From Alkalicoccus saliphilus (GTDB lineage: Bacteria; Bacillota; Bacilli; Bacillales; Salisediminibacteriaceae): a stretch of DNA of 64,000 nucleotides. The translations under genes were made by a program, and so were the position numbers. This document shows positions 1 to 7,493 of the stretch, in pieces. The notes beneath the pieces were generated by a model. The model did not search any database, was not told the DNA's origin, and was given only the letters and a program-made list of their open reading frames with translations. Within the stretch, counting starts at the first letter, position 1. Every line of letters begins with the position of its first letter. The DNA is taken from NCBI RefSeq assembly GCF_003044065.1, contig NZ_PZJJ01000005.1, forward strand, positions 1 to 64,000. The letters are read 5' to 3'.

Positions 1-431
1 TCAGGGACCTTTCTCATCTCTCTTTGCAGGCTTCGTAACCCAGTCCGGCTTCATCCCTTGATTTCGTAAGAAAACAATACAGGCAGAGAGAACCGGCAAA
101 AAGGCGACGTTCGACGGCTAATCCTTTAGTCAGTCCATCTCGGAGTAAACGTCCGGCTCTGCATCAGGGTAGATCCAACGAAGGAATGTGGGCACACGAT
201 GCCAAGAGACATGGGAGGGTGCGTTCCCCTGATACCAGCAGAGATACCTCCTGCGAACACAGGAAGAATTGGAAGTATTTTAACAGACTCCCTACGCAGC
301 GCGTCCCTGATTTATCCATTATTTTCATCAAATGGTTATTTGTGTTCTGCTTCATAAAGGAGGAAAGCTCAAAAAAATTTTTTAAATAAAAAAAATAGGT
401 CTTAAACCCTGCCATATCAATCTTTCCCGAG

Positions 432-492
432 GGAGTCGCCTGCTGCAGCTCCAGCAGGAAAATAAAAAGAAGGTTCCTCTTCTAAAAAATGT
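432..492 (+). repeat. Interspersed repeat, type 1, copy a
   Basis: This segment begins GGAGTCGCCTG, continues through a GC-rich part ending in GCAGGAAA, then a run of A residues, and ends TTCTAAAAAATGT. The same order of blocks appears at 33659-33717, where the first eleven bases are identical and the remainder is similar with small gaps. It is intergenic at both sites. GC-rich, partly palindromic intergenic repeats are common in Bacillaceae genomes; I infer that this is one such family. Confidence 0.5.
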
Positions 493-551
493 GTTGATTC
501 CGTCCTTTCTTCCATTCAGGAGAGGCTTCTTCCTCCGGAACGACCGGCGGG

Positions 552-613
552 GACGCCGGTGGGATAAAGCGAAGTCGGAAGATCCTACACGGCCGAAGGG
601 CAAACAGCTGATG
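552..613 (+). repeat. Interspersed repeat, type 2, copy a
   Basis: The segment starts GACGCC and contains GAAGATCCT, CGAAGGG and ACAGCTG in that order. The same four blocks occur in the same order on the minus strand at 45383-45333 (GACGCC, GAAGATCCT, GGAAGGG, ACAGCTG), with short insertions here. Shared blocks in two unrelated intergenic regions indicate copies of one repeat family. Translations of such repeats give arginine- and cysteine-rich spurious frames, which explains the open frames on the minus strand here. Confidence 0.55.
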
Positions 614-704
614 ACGAGCCCCACGGCAGGCTCGGGAGTGCAGGAGAAAGCTATACGCTCAGAAGAATAATGATTCTGAAACCAAGACTTAATCAACACT
701 CTGA

Positions 705-733
705 AACCCGGAAACTATTTAAGTTTCCGGGTT
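705..733 (-). terminator. Hairpin terminator after the 61-codon gene
   Basis: A perfect 12-bp inverted repeat (AACCCGGAAACT / AGTTTCCGGGTT) with a 5-base loop lies seven bases beyond the stop codon of the small gene. The T-tract that follows is short, so termination may be incomplete. Confidence 0.65.
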
Positions 734-739
734 AATTGA

Positions 740-925
740 TTATTCAAAGTGTACTAATTTAATATTTTGATCACTTACATTTTCTGCAATCTTCTGCTCA
801 ACAAATTCCTCATCCTGCTTTTTACTGTCTGGAATTTCCAGATCGATTTTCTTCTTGTTATTGTGATCCCAGATAACATTTCCACTGGAATTTTCTCCTG
901 TAATATAAGTAGCAGTAACTTTCAT
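740..925 (-). CDS. Small acidic hypothetical protein, 61 aa
   Basis: I do not recognise this protein. It is judged real because its ATG is preceded by an excellent ribosome site (AAAGGAGGA, six bases upstream), it has its own hairpin terminator and a promoter-like sequence upstream. The product is hydrophilic: it starts MKVTATYITG, has a KKK cluster near residues 24-26, then a D/E/K-rich second half, no cysteine and no membrane segment, so a small cytoplasmic protein is likely. It stands alone downstream of the glnA terminator. The upstream sequence GTTTTT-N14-GGGTAT resembles a sigma-B promoter, which would make it a general-stress gene; that role is inference from the promoter only. Confidence 0.7.
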   Translation of the reverse strand: MKVTATYITGENSSGNVIWDHNNKKKIDLEIPDSKKQDEEFVEQKIAENVSDQNIKLVHFE

Positions 926-999
926 GAGTACTCCTCCTTTGAGTAATAGTCGTTTCTACCCTAAAGACGGCCTGGACATCTGCCGTACTATAAATACGT

Positions 1000-1025
1000 A
1001 TACCCGATAAAAAACGTGAAAAAAC
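1000..1025 (-). promoter_or_regulatory. Sigma-B-like promoter of the 61-codon gene
   Basis: On the minus strand GTTTTT (1025-1020) is separated by 14 bases from GGGTAT (1005-1000). The Bacillus sigma-B consensus is GTTTAA, 12-15 bases, GGGTAT, so the -10 element is perfect and the -35 element matches in four of six positions. Transcription would start about 65 bases before the ATG. A weak sigma-A alternative (TATAGT just downstream) cannot be excluded. Confidence 0.5.
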
Positions 1026-1074
1026 TAAAGGAAAGTGAAAAACCTTCATATTATACGAAATACTTTCAATTTCA

Positions 1075-1110
1075 GAAAAAAAGCGGTACCGGAAACATCC
1101 GGCACCGCTT
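1075..1110 (-). terminator. Rho-independent terminator of glnA
   Basis: A 12-bp stem (AAGCGGTGCCGG paired with CCGGTACCGCTT, one G-U pair, six-base loop) followed on the minus strand by a run of T residues, 45 bases after the glnA stop codon. Confidence 0.93.
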
Positions 1111-1155
1111 TTTCATTTCCGATCATAATGGGTCTTTCCATTCTAAATTATGCTT

Positions 1156-2499
1156 TTAATACGTCTGGATATACTGCTCGCGCTCCCATGGATGAACCTG
1201 GGTATTAAACATATCCCATTCGATTTCTTTTGATTCGATGAAGTGCTCAACAGCGTGTCCACCGAGAGCGTTTGTAATTGTATCATCCTTCGCAAGAGCT
1301 TCAATTGCTTCTTTCAGTGAAGCCGGAAGGGCATCAATTCCTTCTGCCGCACGCTCTTTCGCATCCATCGCGTAGATGTTGCGGTTTGTTTCTTCCGGAG
1401 GAGCCATTTTTTTGCGAACTCCATCAAGTCCTGATGCCAGCAGGGCAGCCATAGCGAGATATGGGTTTGCTGCAGGATCCGGGCTTCGCACTTCAATTCT
1501 CGTGCTCAGACCGCGTGAGGATGGAATACGTACAAGCGGCGAACGATTACGCATGGACCATGCAATATATACCGGCGCTTCGTAACCAGGTACGAGACGC
1601 TTATATGAATTAACGGTAGGATTCGTGATTGCTGTAAATGCATCTGCGTGCTTTAAAATCCCTGCAAGGAAATGCATCGCTGTTTCGCTCAGACCGTTTT
1701 CTGCTTTTTCATCGTAAAAGGCATTGTCTTTCGGGCTGCGGAAAAGGGACATGTTGGCGTGCATTCCGTTTCCGTTCACACCGAAGAGCGGCTTTGGCAT
1801 AAATGTAGCGTGCAGACCGTGTTTACGTGCAATAGTTTTAACAACCAGCTTGAACGTCTGGATATTATCGCATGTTGTTACAGCATCAGCGTATTTAAAA
1901 TCAATTTCGTGCTGTCCCGGTGCCACTTCGTGGTGGGAAGCTTCAATTTCAAAGCCCATGTCTTCCAGCTCAAGCACGATATCACGACGGCAGTTTTCGC
2001 CGAGGTCTGTAGGTGCCAGGTCGAAATATCCACCCTTATCATTCAGTTCAAGTGTAGGTTCTCCATTTTCGTCATTTTTGAAAAGGAAGAATTCCGGTTC
2101 CGGTCCGATATTAAAATCAGAGAACCCAAGCTCTTCAGCTTCCTTAAGTACTTTTTTAAGAACACCCCGAGGATCTCCTTCAAATGGAGTTCTGTCTTTA
2201 TCAGGGTTATGAATATCACAGATAAGACGGGCTACTTTCCCTTTTTCCGGTGTCCACGGGAATACTACCCACGTATCAAGGTCCGGGTGAAGGTACATAT
2301 CAGATTCTTCGATACGTACAAAACCTTCGATGGAAGATCCGTCAAACATCATCAGGTTATCCAGTGCTTTTTCCAGCTGATCCACCGGAATTTCCACGTT
2401 TTTAATAATACCAAGCAGGTCAGTGAACTGCAGACGGATAAATTTTACATTTTCCTCTTCTGCCATTTTAAGGATGTCTTTTCTAGTCGTTTTACTCAT
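1156..2499 (-). CDS. glnA: Glutamine synthetase type I
   Basis: Catalyses ATP-dependent amidation of glutamate to glutamine, the main route of ammonium assimilation, in a cytoplasmic dodecamer. The 447-residue product has the normal length and the family motifs: latch region FDGSSIEGF near residue 55, GPEPEFFLF near 131, the ATP-side motif around [10 protein letters not shown] near 240, and the glutamate-binding NRSPLVRIP region near 320. The ATG at 2499 is chosen because GGAGGAG lies nine bases upstream; an in-frame TTG seven codons earlier overlaps that site. In B. subtilis the gene is second in a glnR-glnA operon; here glnR is not adjacent and ynbB lies directly upstream. Operators of GlnR/TnrA type precede the gene. 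Confidence 0.97.
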   Translation of the reverse strand: MSKTTRKDILKMAEEENVKFIRLQFTDLLGIIKNVEIPVDQLEKALDNLMMFDGSSIEGFVRIEESDMYLHPDLDTWVVFPWTPEKGKVARLICDIHNPDKDRTPFEGDPRGVLKKVLKEAEELGFSDFNIGPEPEFFLFKNDENGEPTLELNDKGGYFDLAPTDLGENCRRDIVLELEDMGFEIEASHHEVAPGQHEIDFKYADAVTTCDNIQTFKLVVKTIARKHGLHATFMPKPLFGVNGNGMHANMSLFRSPKDNAFYDEKAENGLSETAMHFLAGILKHADAFTAITNPTVNSYKRLVPGYEAPVYIAWSMRNRSPLVRIPSSRGLSTRIEVRSPDPAANPYLAMAALLASGLDGVRKKMAPPEETNRNIYAMDAKERAAEGIDALPASLKEAIEALAKDDTITNALGGHAVEHFIESKEIEWDMFNTQVHPWEREQYIQTY

Positions 2500-2582
2500 G
2501 CAATCATTCTCCTCCTTCAATAATCTGAACAGCAGCTCCGTTTATTAATTACTGTACACGAATTATCCGCTGCGATAGTTGT

Positions 2583-2611
2583 ATAATACCCTCATTTTTA
2601 AAAGTTATGCA
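2583..2611 (-). promoter_or_regulatory. Candidate glnA promoter
   Basis: The minus strand has TATTAT at 2588-2583 with a poor -35 hexamer (TGCATA, 2611-2606) 17 bases upstream. A weak -35 element is common in promoters controlled by nitrogen regulators. The call rests mostly on the -10 element and on the operators directly upstream. Confidence 0.4.
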
Positions 2612-2617
2612 CACTTT

Positions 2618-2650
2618 TGTCAGGTTTTCTGACAGGGAAATTTTCTGACA
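2618..2650. promoter_or_regulatory. Tandem GlnR/TnrA-type operators of glnA
   Basis: The 17-bp sequence TGTCAGGTTTTCTGACA at 2618-2634 matches the GlnR/TnrA consensus TGTNANATTTTNTNACA at 12 of 13 defined positions. A second site, AGGGAAATTTTCTGACA at 2634-2650, matches at 11 of 13. They share one base and lie just upstream of the proposed -35 region. In B. subtilis two such operators control the glnRA promoter through GlnR bound to feedback-inhibited glutamine synthetase. The same control is inferred here although glnR is not next to glnA. Confidence 0.8.
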
Positions 2651-2739
2651 ATGCATGTGCTGCTTTACAGCTTTTTCTCGCCCGAAAACACTCTGCAGTT
2701 CCAAAAGGGCTCTTATATCGTTCAGTTTGCTTCAATTAA

Positions 2740-3996
2740 TTACAATTTATTGCCCAACATCCTGTTTTCTTCAAGCTGTTTCACTGCGTTGACTACAGCA
2801 GTTTTGACATGTTCAAAAGTAAGTCCCCCCTGGACATAAGCCCGGTACGGTTCACGCAGTGGACCATCCGCTGAAAGTTCAATACTAGCCCCCTGCGTGA
2901 AAGCTCCTGCTGCCATAATGACATCGCTCTCGTATCCCGGCATGGGAGATGGCTGGGGTTTTACGTGGGAATCAACGGGCGACCAGGACTGCACAGCCTG
3001 ACAGAACGCTATCATCGACTCCTTCGTCGGAAATGAAACTGACTGAATTAAGTCTGTGCGGGCGTCTTCCGGTGCAGGAAATGTCTCCATCCCTTGTGCT
3101 CCAAGATAAGCTGATGTAAAAACAGCTCCTTTTAATGCTTCACCTACCGTGTGGGGCGCCATGAAAAATCCTTGATACATGTCCCTCAGCAGCCCAAGGG
3201 ACGCGCCTCCCTCTGCTCCAATTCCTGGCGCCGTCAGCCTGAATGAGCACTGCTCTATTAAGGAAGAGTCCCCTACAATGTAACCTCCTGTTTTAGCGAG
3301 CCCGCCACCGGGATTTTTTATAAGAGATCCTGCTGTAAGGTCCGCTCCACAGTGAGGGGGCTCTTCTGTTTCGACAAATTCTCCATAACAGTTATCTACA
3401 AATATAATCATATCCGGATAAACAGATTTAATCGCTTCAACTGCTCTTCTAATTTCAGAGACGTTAACGGAAGGACGGTTATCATAACCGCAGGACCGTT
3501 GAATGCCGAGAACTTTCGTTTCAGCCCGTACCGACTTCAGCACCGTTTCAGTATCAATCAATCCGTGTTGAAGCTCTACTTCCCGGTAGGAAATGTTATA
3601 TTCCTTAAGTGAACCGCTGCCGGAACGGCCCCGCAGACCGATTATTTCCTCCAATGTATCATATGGCCTTCCGGTAATATACATGAGTTCATCTCCCGGT
3701 CTTAATACGCCGTATAAAGCTGTGCTGATGGCGTGGGTTCCGGACACAAATTGATTTCTTACGAGGGCAGCCTCCCCTCCAAATACATCGGCATATATCC
3801 TCTCGAGCGCCTCCCGTCCGATGTCATCATACCCGTATCCTGTGGAAGCCTGAAAATGAAATTCAGATATCTGCTGCTGTCTGAAAGCTCTCAATACTCT
3901 TTCCTGATTTTTTTCCACTATCTTTCCTATTTCGAAAAATCGTGTTAATAACGCTTTATGAATCTCATCTGCTTTAATCTCGGTTTTTTCCATCAT
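2740..3996 (-). CDS. ynbB: PLP-dependent methionine gamma-lyase family protein (YnbB type)
   Basis: Member of the Cys/Met metabolism PLP-enzyme relatives once called aluminium resistance protein. The 418-residue product shows the characteristic SGTHAIS segment near residue 85, the GRPYDTLEEIIG segment, the FVDNCYGEF region for cofactor binding and the glycine-rich NPGGGLAKTGGY stretch, which holds the likely PLP lysine. The biological substrate of YnbB is not established. It lies between hflX and glnA as in B. subtilis. The start is uncertain: ATG at 3996 fits the usual protein length but has no clear ribosome site because a hairpin sits in front of it; an upstream GTG at 4038 would add 14 residues. 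Confidence 0.9.
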   Translation of the reverse strand: MMEKTEIKADEIHKALLTRFFEIGKIVEKNQERVLRAFRQQQISEFHFQASTGYGYDDIGREALERIYADVFGGEAALVRNQFVSGTHAISTALYGVLRPGDELMYITGRPYDTLEEIIGLRGRSGSGSLKEYNISYREVELQHGLIDTETVLKSVRAETKVLGIQRSCGYDNRPSVNVSEIRRAVEAIKSVYPDMIIFVDNCYGEFVETEEPPHCGADLTAGSLIKNPGGGLAKTGGYIVGDSSLIEQCSFRLTAPGIGAEGGASLGLLRDMYQGFFMAPHTVGEALKGAVFTSAYLGAQGMETFPAPEDARTDLIQSVSFPTKESMIAFCQAVQSWSPVDSHVKPQPSPMPGYESDVIMAAGAFTQGASIELSADGPLREPYRAYVQGGLTFEHVKTAVVNAVKQLEENRMLGNKL

Positions 3997-4002
3997 GATT
4001 AA

Positions 4003-4029
4003 GGAAGCGGCCCGTGTCAGGCCACTTCC
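4003..4029 (-). promoter_or_regulatory. Hairpin directly before the ynbB start
   Basis: GGAAGTGGCC and GGCCGCTTCC form a 10-bp stem (one G-U pair in the minus-strand RNA) with a seven-base loop, six bases upstream of the ATG at 3996 and sixteen bases after the hflX stop. No T-tract follows, so it is not a typical terminator; it could modulate ynbB translation or mRNA processing. Confidence 0.5.
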
Positions 4030-4044
4030 CTGTCCCACCTTTCA

Positions 4045-5289
4045 TTATTCGAGCATTTCATGATATACCGCTGAAGAAGGAGGAGCATATCCTCTCACTT
4101 CGTACGTTTCATCTTCCTCCATAAAAAGCTCTTTTTTTACAATCGTTTCTCTTCTTAATTTATAAATCTTCTTTCCATCTTCTGCTGGAAAGCGTGTCAC
4201 GTAAGGTCGAAAAATTGAGGTTACTGCTTCTTCCAGTCTTCTCATCAGTTCTTTTAAGTCTTCTGGTTCATTGGCACTGATCAGTACAGAATTGCCGGAC
4301 GAAACAGAAGCGACAAAATCCCCGTGGATTTTATCCCGTTTGTTGTAAACTGTCAGCATCGGAATGTGTGACGCATCCAGTTCTTTTAACAAATCAAGAA
4401 CGGATTTTTCGTGGTTGAAAGCATCCGGATGGGAAGCATCCACTACGTGAAGAAGATAGTCTGCTTCCTTGACTTCTTCGAGCGTGGACCGGAAAGCTGC
4501 CACAAGAGTCGTAGGCAGCTGCTGAATAAATCCGACAGTATCCGTCATTAAGATATCAAATCCGGAAGGGAGCGTCAGTTTTTTCGTCGTAGGATCCAGT
4601 GTGGCAAAAAGTTTATCTTCCATCAAAAGGTCCGCTTCGGAAAATTTATGAAGAATTGTTGATTTCCCCGCGTTCGTATAACCGATGAGGGCCACTTGAA
4701 ACGCCTGATTTTCTTTGCGTCTTTCCCGGTACTGCACACGGTGCTTCGCTACCTGATCAAGCTGGCGGCGCAGGTCTGTCATTCTGTCCCGGATATGTCT
4801 CTGATCCGTTTCCAGTTTTGTTTCACCCGGCCCCCTGGTGCCTATCCCTCCTCCGAGACGGGAAAGAACATGCCCCTGGCCCCGAAGTCTCGGAAGGGTG
4901 TAGCTCATCTGTGCAAGCTCTACCTGCAGTTTACCTTCCCGGGAATTCGCACGCTGCGCGAAAATATCAAGAATCAGCTGCGTCCGGTCCAGGACCGCTG
5001 CATCCATACTGTCAGTGATGTTTCTCAGCTGGGAGGGTGTGAGTTCGTCGTTGAATATGACCAGATCCGCCTCCCATTCCTCCGCGGCAGCTGCGATCTC
5101 TTCCAGTTTACCTTTTCCAACATATGTACCGGTTTTCGGGTGATCCATCGCCTGGGTGACAGTCCCTCTCACTTCACCGCCTGCTGTCTCGGCAAGCGCC
5201 TTCAGCTCGTCCATCCGGTATGCAAAAGATTCTTCACTCATTTTTTCCGTTTTAACTCCTACGACAACGACCCGTTCTTTTTGCTTCAT
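4045..5289 (-). CDS. hflX: Ribosome-associated GTPase HflX
   Basis: GTPase that binds ribosomes and can split stalled or hibernating 70S particles. The product is 414 residues: an N-terminal HflX domain (to about residue 190, with the glycine-rich RLGGGIGTRGPGETKLE stretch) followed by a GTPase domain with G1 GYTNAGKST, G3 DTVGFIQQLP and G4 YNKRDK. The ATG at 5289 follows GGAAAGGAGA and is preferred to a GTG six codons upstream. It is downstream of hfq behind a terminator and upstream of ynbB, as in other bacilli (YnbA of B. subtilis). Confidence 0.95.
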   Translation of the reverse strand: MKQKERVVVVGVKTEKMSEESFAYRMDELKALAETAGGEVRGTVTQAMDHPKTGTYVGKGKLEEIAAAAEEWEADLVIFNDELTPSQLRNITDSMDAAVLDRTQLILDIFAQRANSREGKLQVELAQMSYTLPRLRGQGHVLSRLGGGIGTRGPGETKLETDQRHIRDRMTDLRRQLDQVAKHRVQYRERRKENQAFQVALIGYTNAGKSTILHKFSEADLLMEDKLFATLDPTTKKLTLPSGFDILMTDTVGFIQQLPTTLVAAFRSTLEEVKEADYLLHVVDASHPDAFNHEKSVLDLLKELDASHIPMLTVYNKRDKIHGDFVASVSSGNSVLISANEPEDLKELMRRLEEAVTSIFRPYVTRFPAEDGKKIYKLRRETIVKKELFMEEDETYEVRGYAPPSSAVYHEMLE

Positions 5290-5428
5290 ACAGCTTCTCC
5301 TTTCCACTATGCTCAGTTCGTGTCAATTATCATCCCAACTGTGCAGACTTTTTTGCTGTACAGTTTTTCATGCTGAAAATATACAATCTGAAAACTCTGC
5401 GGCAGCTTAATAAAAACTGCCTCAAGGT

Positions 5429-5469
5429 AAAAAAGCCCGCAGAGAGCGTCAATTACTCTTTGCCGGCTT
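5429..5469 (-). terminator. Rho-independent terminator of hfq
   Basis: A 14-bp imperfect stem (AAGCCGGCAAAGAG against CTCTCTGCGGGCTT) ends in six T residues on the minus strand, about 15 bases after the hfq stop codon. Confidence 0.85.
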
Positions 5470-5484
5470 TACTCAGTCGAAGAC

Positions 5485-5721
5485 TCAGGAAGGTTTGTCC
5501 TGCTGGAGCTGAACATTACGCTGCGGGGAAAAAGTAGAAATAGCATGCTTATAGACCAGCTGCTGTTTGCCGTCGGTTTCCAGTATGACCGTAAAATTAT
5601 CGAAACTTTTTATTTGTCCACGGAGCTGAAACCCGTTCAGAAGAAACACAGTAACTGGAATGTTTTCTTTTCGAAGCTGATTCAGAAACTGGTCTTGAAT
5701 ATTAACAGGCTGTTGTTTCAT
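5485..5721 (-). CDS. hfq: RNA chaperone Hfq
   Basis: Sm-like hexameric RNA-binding protein that can bind small RNAs and A-rich mRNA segments. The 78-residue product has the Sm1 region ([19 protein letters not shown]) and the Sm2 signature with YKHAI at residues 57-61. The C-terminal tail is short, as usual in Firmicutes. The ATG follows GAGGGGGAA. The gene sits directly after miaA, the arrangement found in most bacteria. Confidence 0.97.
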   Translation of the reverse strand: MKQQPVNIQDQFLNQLRKENIPVTVFLLNGFQLRGQIKSFDNFTVILETDGKQQLVYKHAISTFSPQRNVQLQQDKPS

Positions 5722-5754
5722 TATAAGTTCCCCCTCATTCAGGCGTTATAAGTA

Positions 5755-6690
5755 TTATTTCTCCGCCGTTGTCAAAACTCCTGCAACAAAATCTTCTATT
5801 TCATGTAGCTTTTCTTCCCTGTCGACCGTCATATCAAACCACTCCACGGGCATTTTATTACGAAACCATGTCAACTGCCGCTTTGCAAAGCGCCTTGAGT
5901 TCATTTTCAGCATTTCTGCTGCTTCCTGCAGACTCTGTTCTTTTTTCACTACAGGGATAAGTTCCTTGTAACCGATAGCCCGCATCGCCCTCGAATTTTC
6001 ATATCCCATCTCTACAAGGCGGGCCACTTCTTCCAGGAGACCTGAGTTAATCATGTCGTCAACGCGCTTATTAATACGCTCATATAAGACTTTTCTATCC
6101 ATCGTTAATCCGACCGGTATAATATTATATGGACTTTGTTTCTTTCTTTCCTCTTCAGTCGGCACTGGTGCATTTGTCCTATGGATAATTTCCAGTGCAC
6201 GTATGACACGTCTGACATTGTTCGGGTGGACAGCTTCCGCTGTCCGTCTGTCTTTTTGAGTGAGAATCTGATGCAGATAGTCTCCCCCGCGCAATTGGGC
6301 AGTATGTTCCAGTTCTTTTCTGTATTCGGGATCTTCGTCGGAATGTCCGAAAGAATAACCATACAGGAGACTTTGAATGTACATACCGGTCCCACCGACA
6401 ATAATTGGAATTTTATGTTTTGAAGCGATGGCTTCGATCGCTGTCTCTGCTTCTTTTTTAAAATCAGCTGCAGAAAATTCCTCCCCCGGAGACCGTATAT
6501 CAATCAGATGGTGAAGGATCTCTTTTTTTTCATTTTCAGTAACTTTGGCCGTGCCGATATTCATACCTTTGTAAACCTGCATGGAATCGCCGCTGATGAT
6601 TTCTCCTTCAAATTTTTGGGCCAGCGTTATACCTGCTGTCGTTTTTCCAACCGCCGTCGGTCCAACAATCACAATAAGCGGCTGTTTCAT
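5755..6690 (-). CDS. miaA: tRNA dimethylallyltransferase
   Basis: Transfers a dimethylallyl group to A37 of tRNAs reading UNN codons, the first step before MiaB methylthiolation. The 311-residue product has the P-loop GPTAVGKT at 9-16, the catalytic SGDSMQVY segment near 34, the GGTGMYIQ motif near 99 and the C-terminal FAKRQLTWFRNK tRNA-binding stretch. Its ATG overlaps the stop codon of the preceding methyltransferase gene by four bases (ATGA), implying translational coupling. Confidence 0.97.
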   Translation of the reverse strand: MKQPLIVIVGPTAVGKTTAGITLAQKFEGEIISGDSMQVYKGMNIGTAKVTENEKKEILHHLIDIRSPGEEFSAADFKKEAETAIEAIASKHKIPIIVGGTGMYIQSLLYGYSFGHSDEDPEYRKELEHTAQLRGGDYLHQILTQKDRRTAEAVHPNNVRRVIRALEIIHRTNAPVPTEEERKKQSPYNIIPVGLTMDRKVLYERINKRVDDMINSGLLEEVARLVEMGYENSRAMRAIGYKELIPVVKKEQSLQEAAEMLKMNSRRFAKRQLTWFRNKMPVEWFDMTVDREEKLHEIEDFVAGVLTTAEK

Positions 6691-7493
6691 CCTTCCCCCT
6701 CCTTTCCTGTTAAAAATCCGTACTGAAAGGAAGCACCTCTCCTTTTTTTCACAGTAAATCCGTACTTTTCAAAAACTGGGCTTTTGGTGTGTTCTTTAAT
6801 AACCACTCCACGGCTGGCCGTTTTTACAGCAAGCTGTATTAATTCCTCTGTCACCGGGTTATAGTCAGCCAGTTTCCGCAGAGGGTCGATGCCCGAAGCT
6901 TTGGAAAGCGGCGTGTTAAACATAGGATCCAGGTAAACGATATCCGCACTGTTTTTTTCCATCGCACTTAAAATCGTTTCTGCTCTCCCGTGAAGAACGT
7001 TAATTCTTGAGGCCGCTTGTTGAAGTTCCTGCAGAGGCATTGGAAAGTGCTGCAGTCCTTCTTTAACGATAAGGGCTGTTAACTTACTGCTTTCAATTCC
7101 GGTAACTTTCCCTTCCGGCCCTGCAGCAGCTGCCATAAGCAGACTGTCAGCCCCTAATCCAAGCGTACAGTCTACGATAACGTCTCCCTGTTTAATTTTC
7201 CCTGTTTCTGTTAAAGGGCTGGTTCCAGCTTCAACAAGTTTCCTGACTTTCAGTGCTGCTGTGTTCGGATGAAAAAAGAACGGGGGTGAATTGTGTTCTA
7301 AATATAATTCAAGTCTTATTTTCCCGTAGATAATAACCGGAAGATTCCAAGTATTTATAATATCTGCCAGCGGCTGTTTTCTTCTCGGAACAAATGGAAA
7401 GTTATACATTTTTGCGAGCTCTCTGGCTTTTTTGCTAAGAAGTTTCTCCTGTTTGGCTGCTGTAGTAACCACCGCTTTCTGCGGGGCCTCCAT
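6687..7493 (-). CDS. RsmJ-like SAM-dependent methyltransferase
   Basis: Class I methyltransferase of the family that includes RsmJ, the 16S rRNA guanine-N2 methyltransferase. The 268-residue product has a SAM-binding motif I DCTLGLGADSL, a motif II acid in TGIESS and the family motif IVYLDPMF, very close to RsmJ. An N-terminal extension of about 75 residues, as in the B. subtilis homologue YpiP, precedes the catalytic domain. It is coupled to both neighbours: its start overlaps the mutL stop (TAATG) and its stop overlaps the miaA start. That location is not the one in B. subtilis. The exact RNA target in Firmicutes is not known to me. Confidence 0.85.
   Translation of the reverse strand: MEAPQKAVVTTAAKQEKLLSKKARELAKMYNFPFVPRRKQPLADIINTWNLPVIIYGKIRLELYLEHNSPPFFFHPNTAALKVRKLVEAGTSPLTETGKIKQGDVIVDCTLGLGADSLLMAAAAGPEGKVTGIESSKLTALIVKEGLQHFPMPLQELQQAASRINVLHGRAETILSAMEKNSADIVYLDPMFNTPLSKASGIDPLRKLADYNPVTEELIQLAVKTASRGVVIKEHTKSPVFEKYGFTVKKRRGASFQYGFLTGKEGEG

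Larger units (their letters stand above)
1..739. other. Gene-poor end of the window
   Basis: No protein gene could be recognised in these bases. The part from about 1 to 420 is not AT-rich like ordinary spacer and has overlapping open frames on both strands, none with a good ribosome site and none whose product I recognise; a minus-strand frame runs from a stop at 312-314 to a stop at 130-132. The part from about 430 to 615 carries two degenerate repeat units that recur elsewhere in the window (see the repeat entries). Bases 705-733 form the terminator hairpin of the small gene that follows. The stretch could be decayed coding DNA, a structured RNA or mobile-element remnant; nothing seen decides between these. 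Confidence 0.5.

Noticed and set aside
1-420. Riboswitch, T-box or group II intron end
   Set aside because: Characteristic motifs (T-box AGGGTGG, domain V, SAM or TPP cores) were looked for on both strands and not found.
382-699. 105-codon minus-strand frame
   Set aside because: It runs through the degenerate intergenic repeats, has a biased Arg/Cys/Ser composition and no ribosome site; such frames arise from GC-rich repeats.
1672-2523. Long plus-strand frames opposite glnA
   Set aside because: Shadow frames of a certain gene; no ribosome site and low-quality composition rich in F, C and S.
4039-4044. Separate small gene between hflX and ynbB
   Set aside because: The gap is too short; the only frame is the possible N-terminal extension of YnbB.
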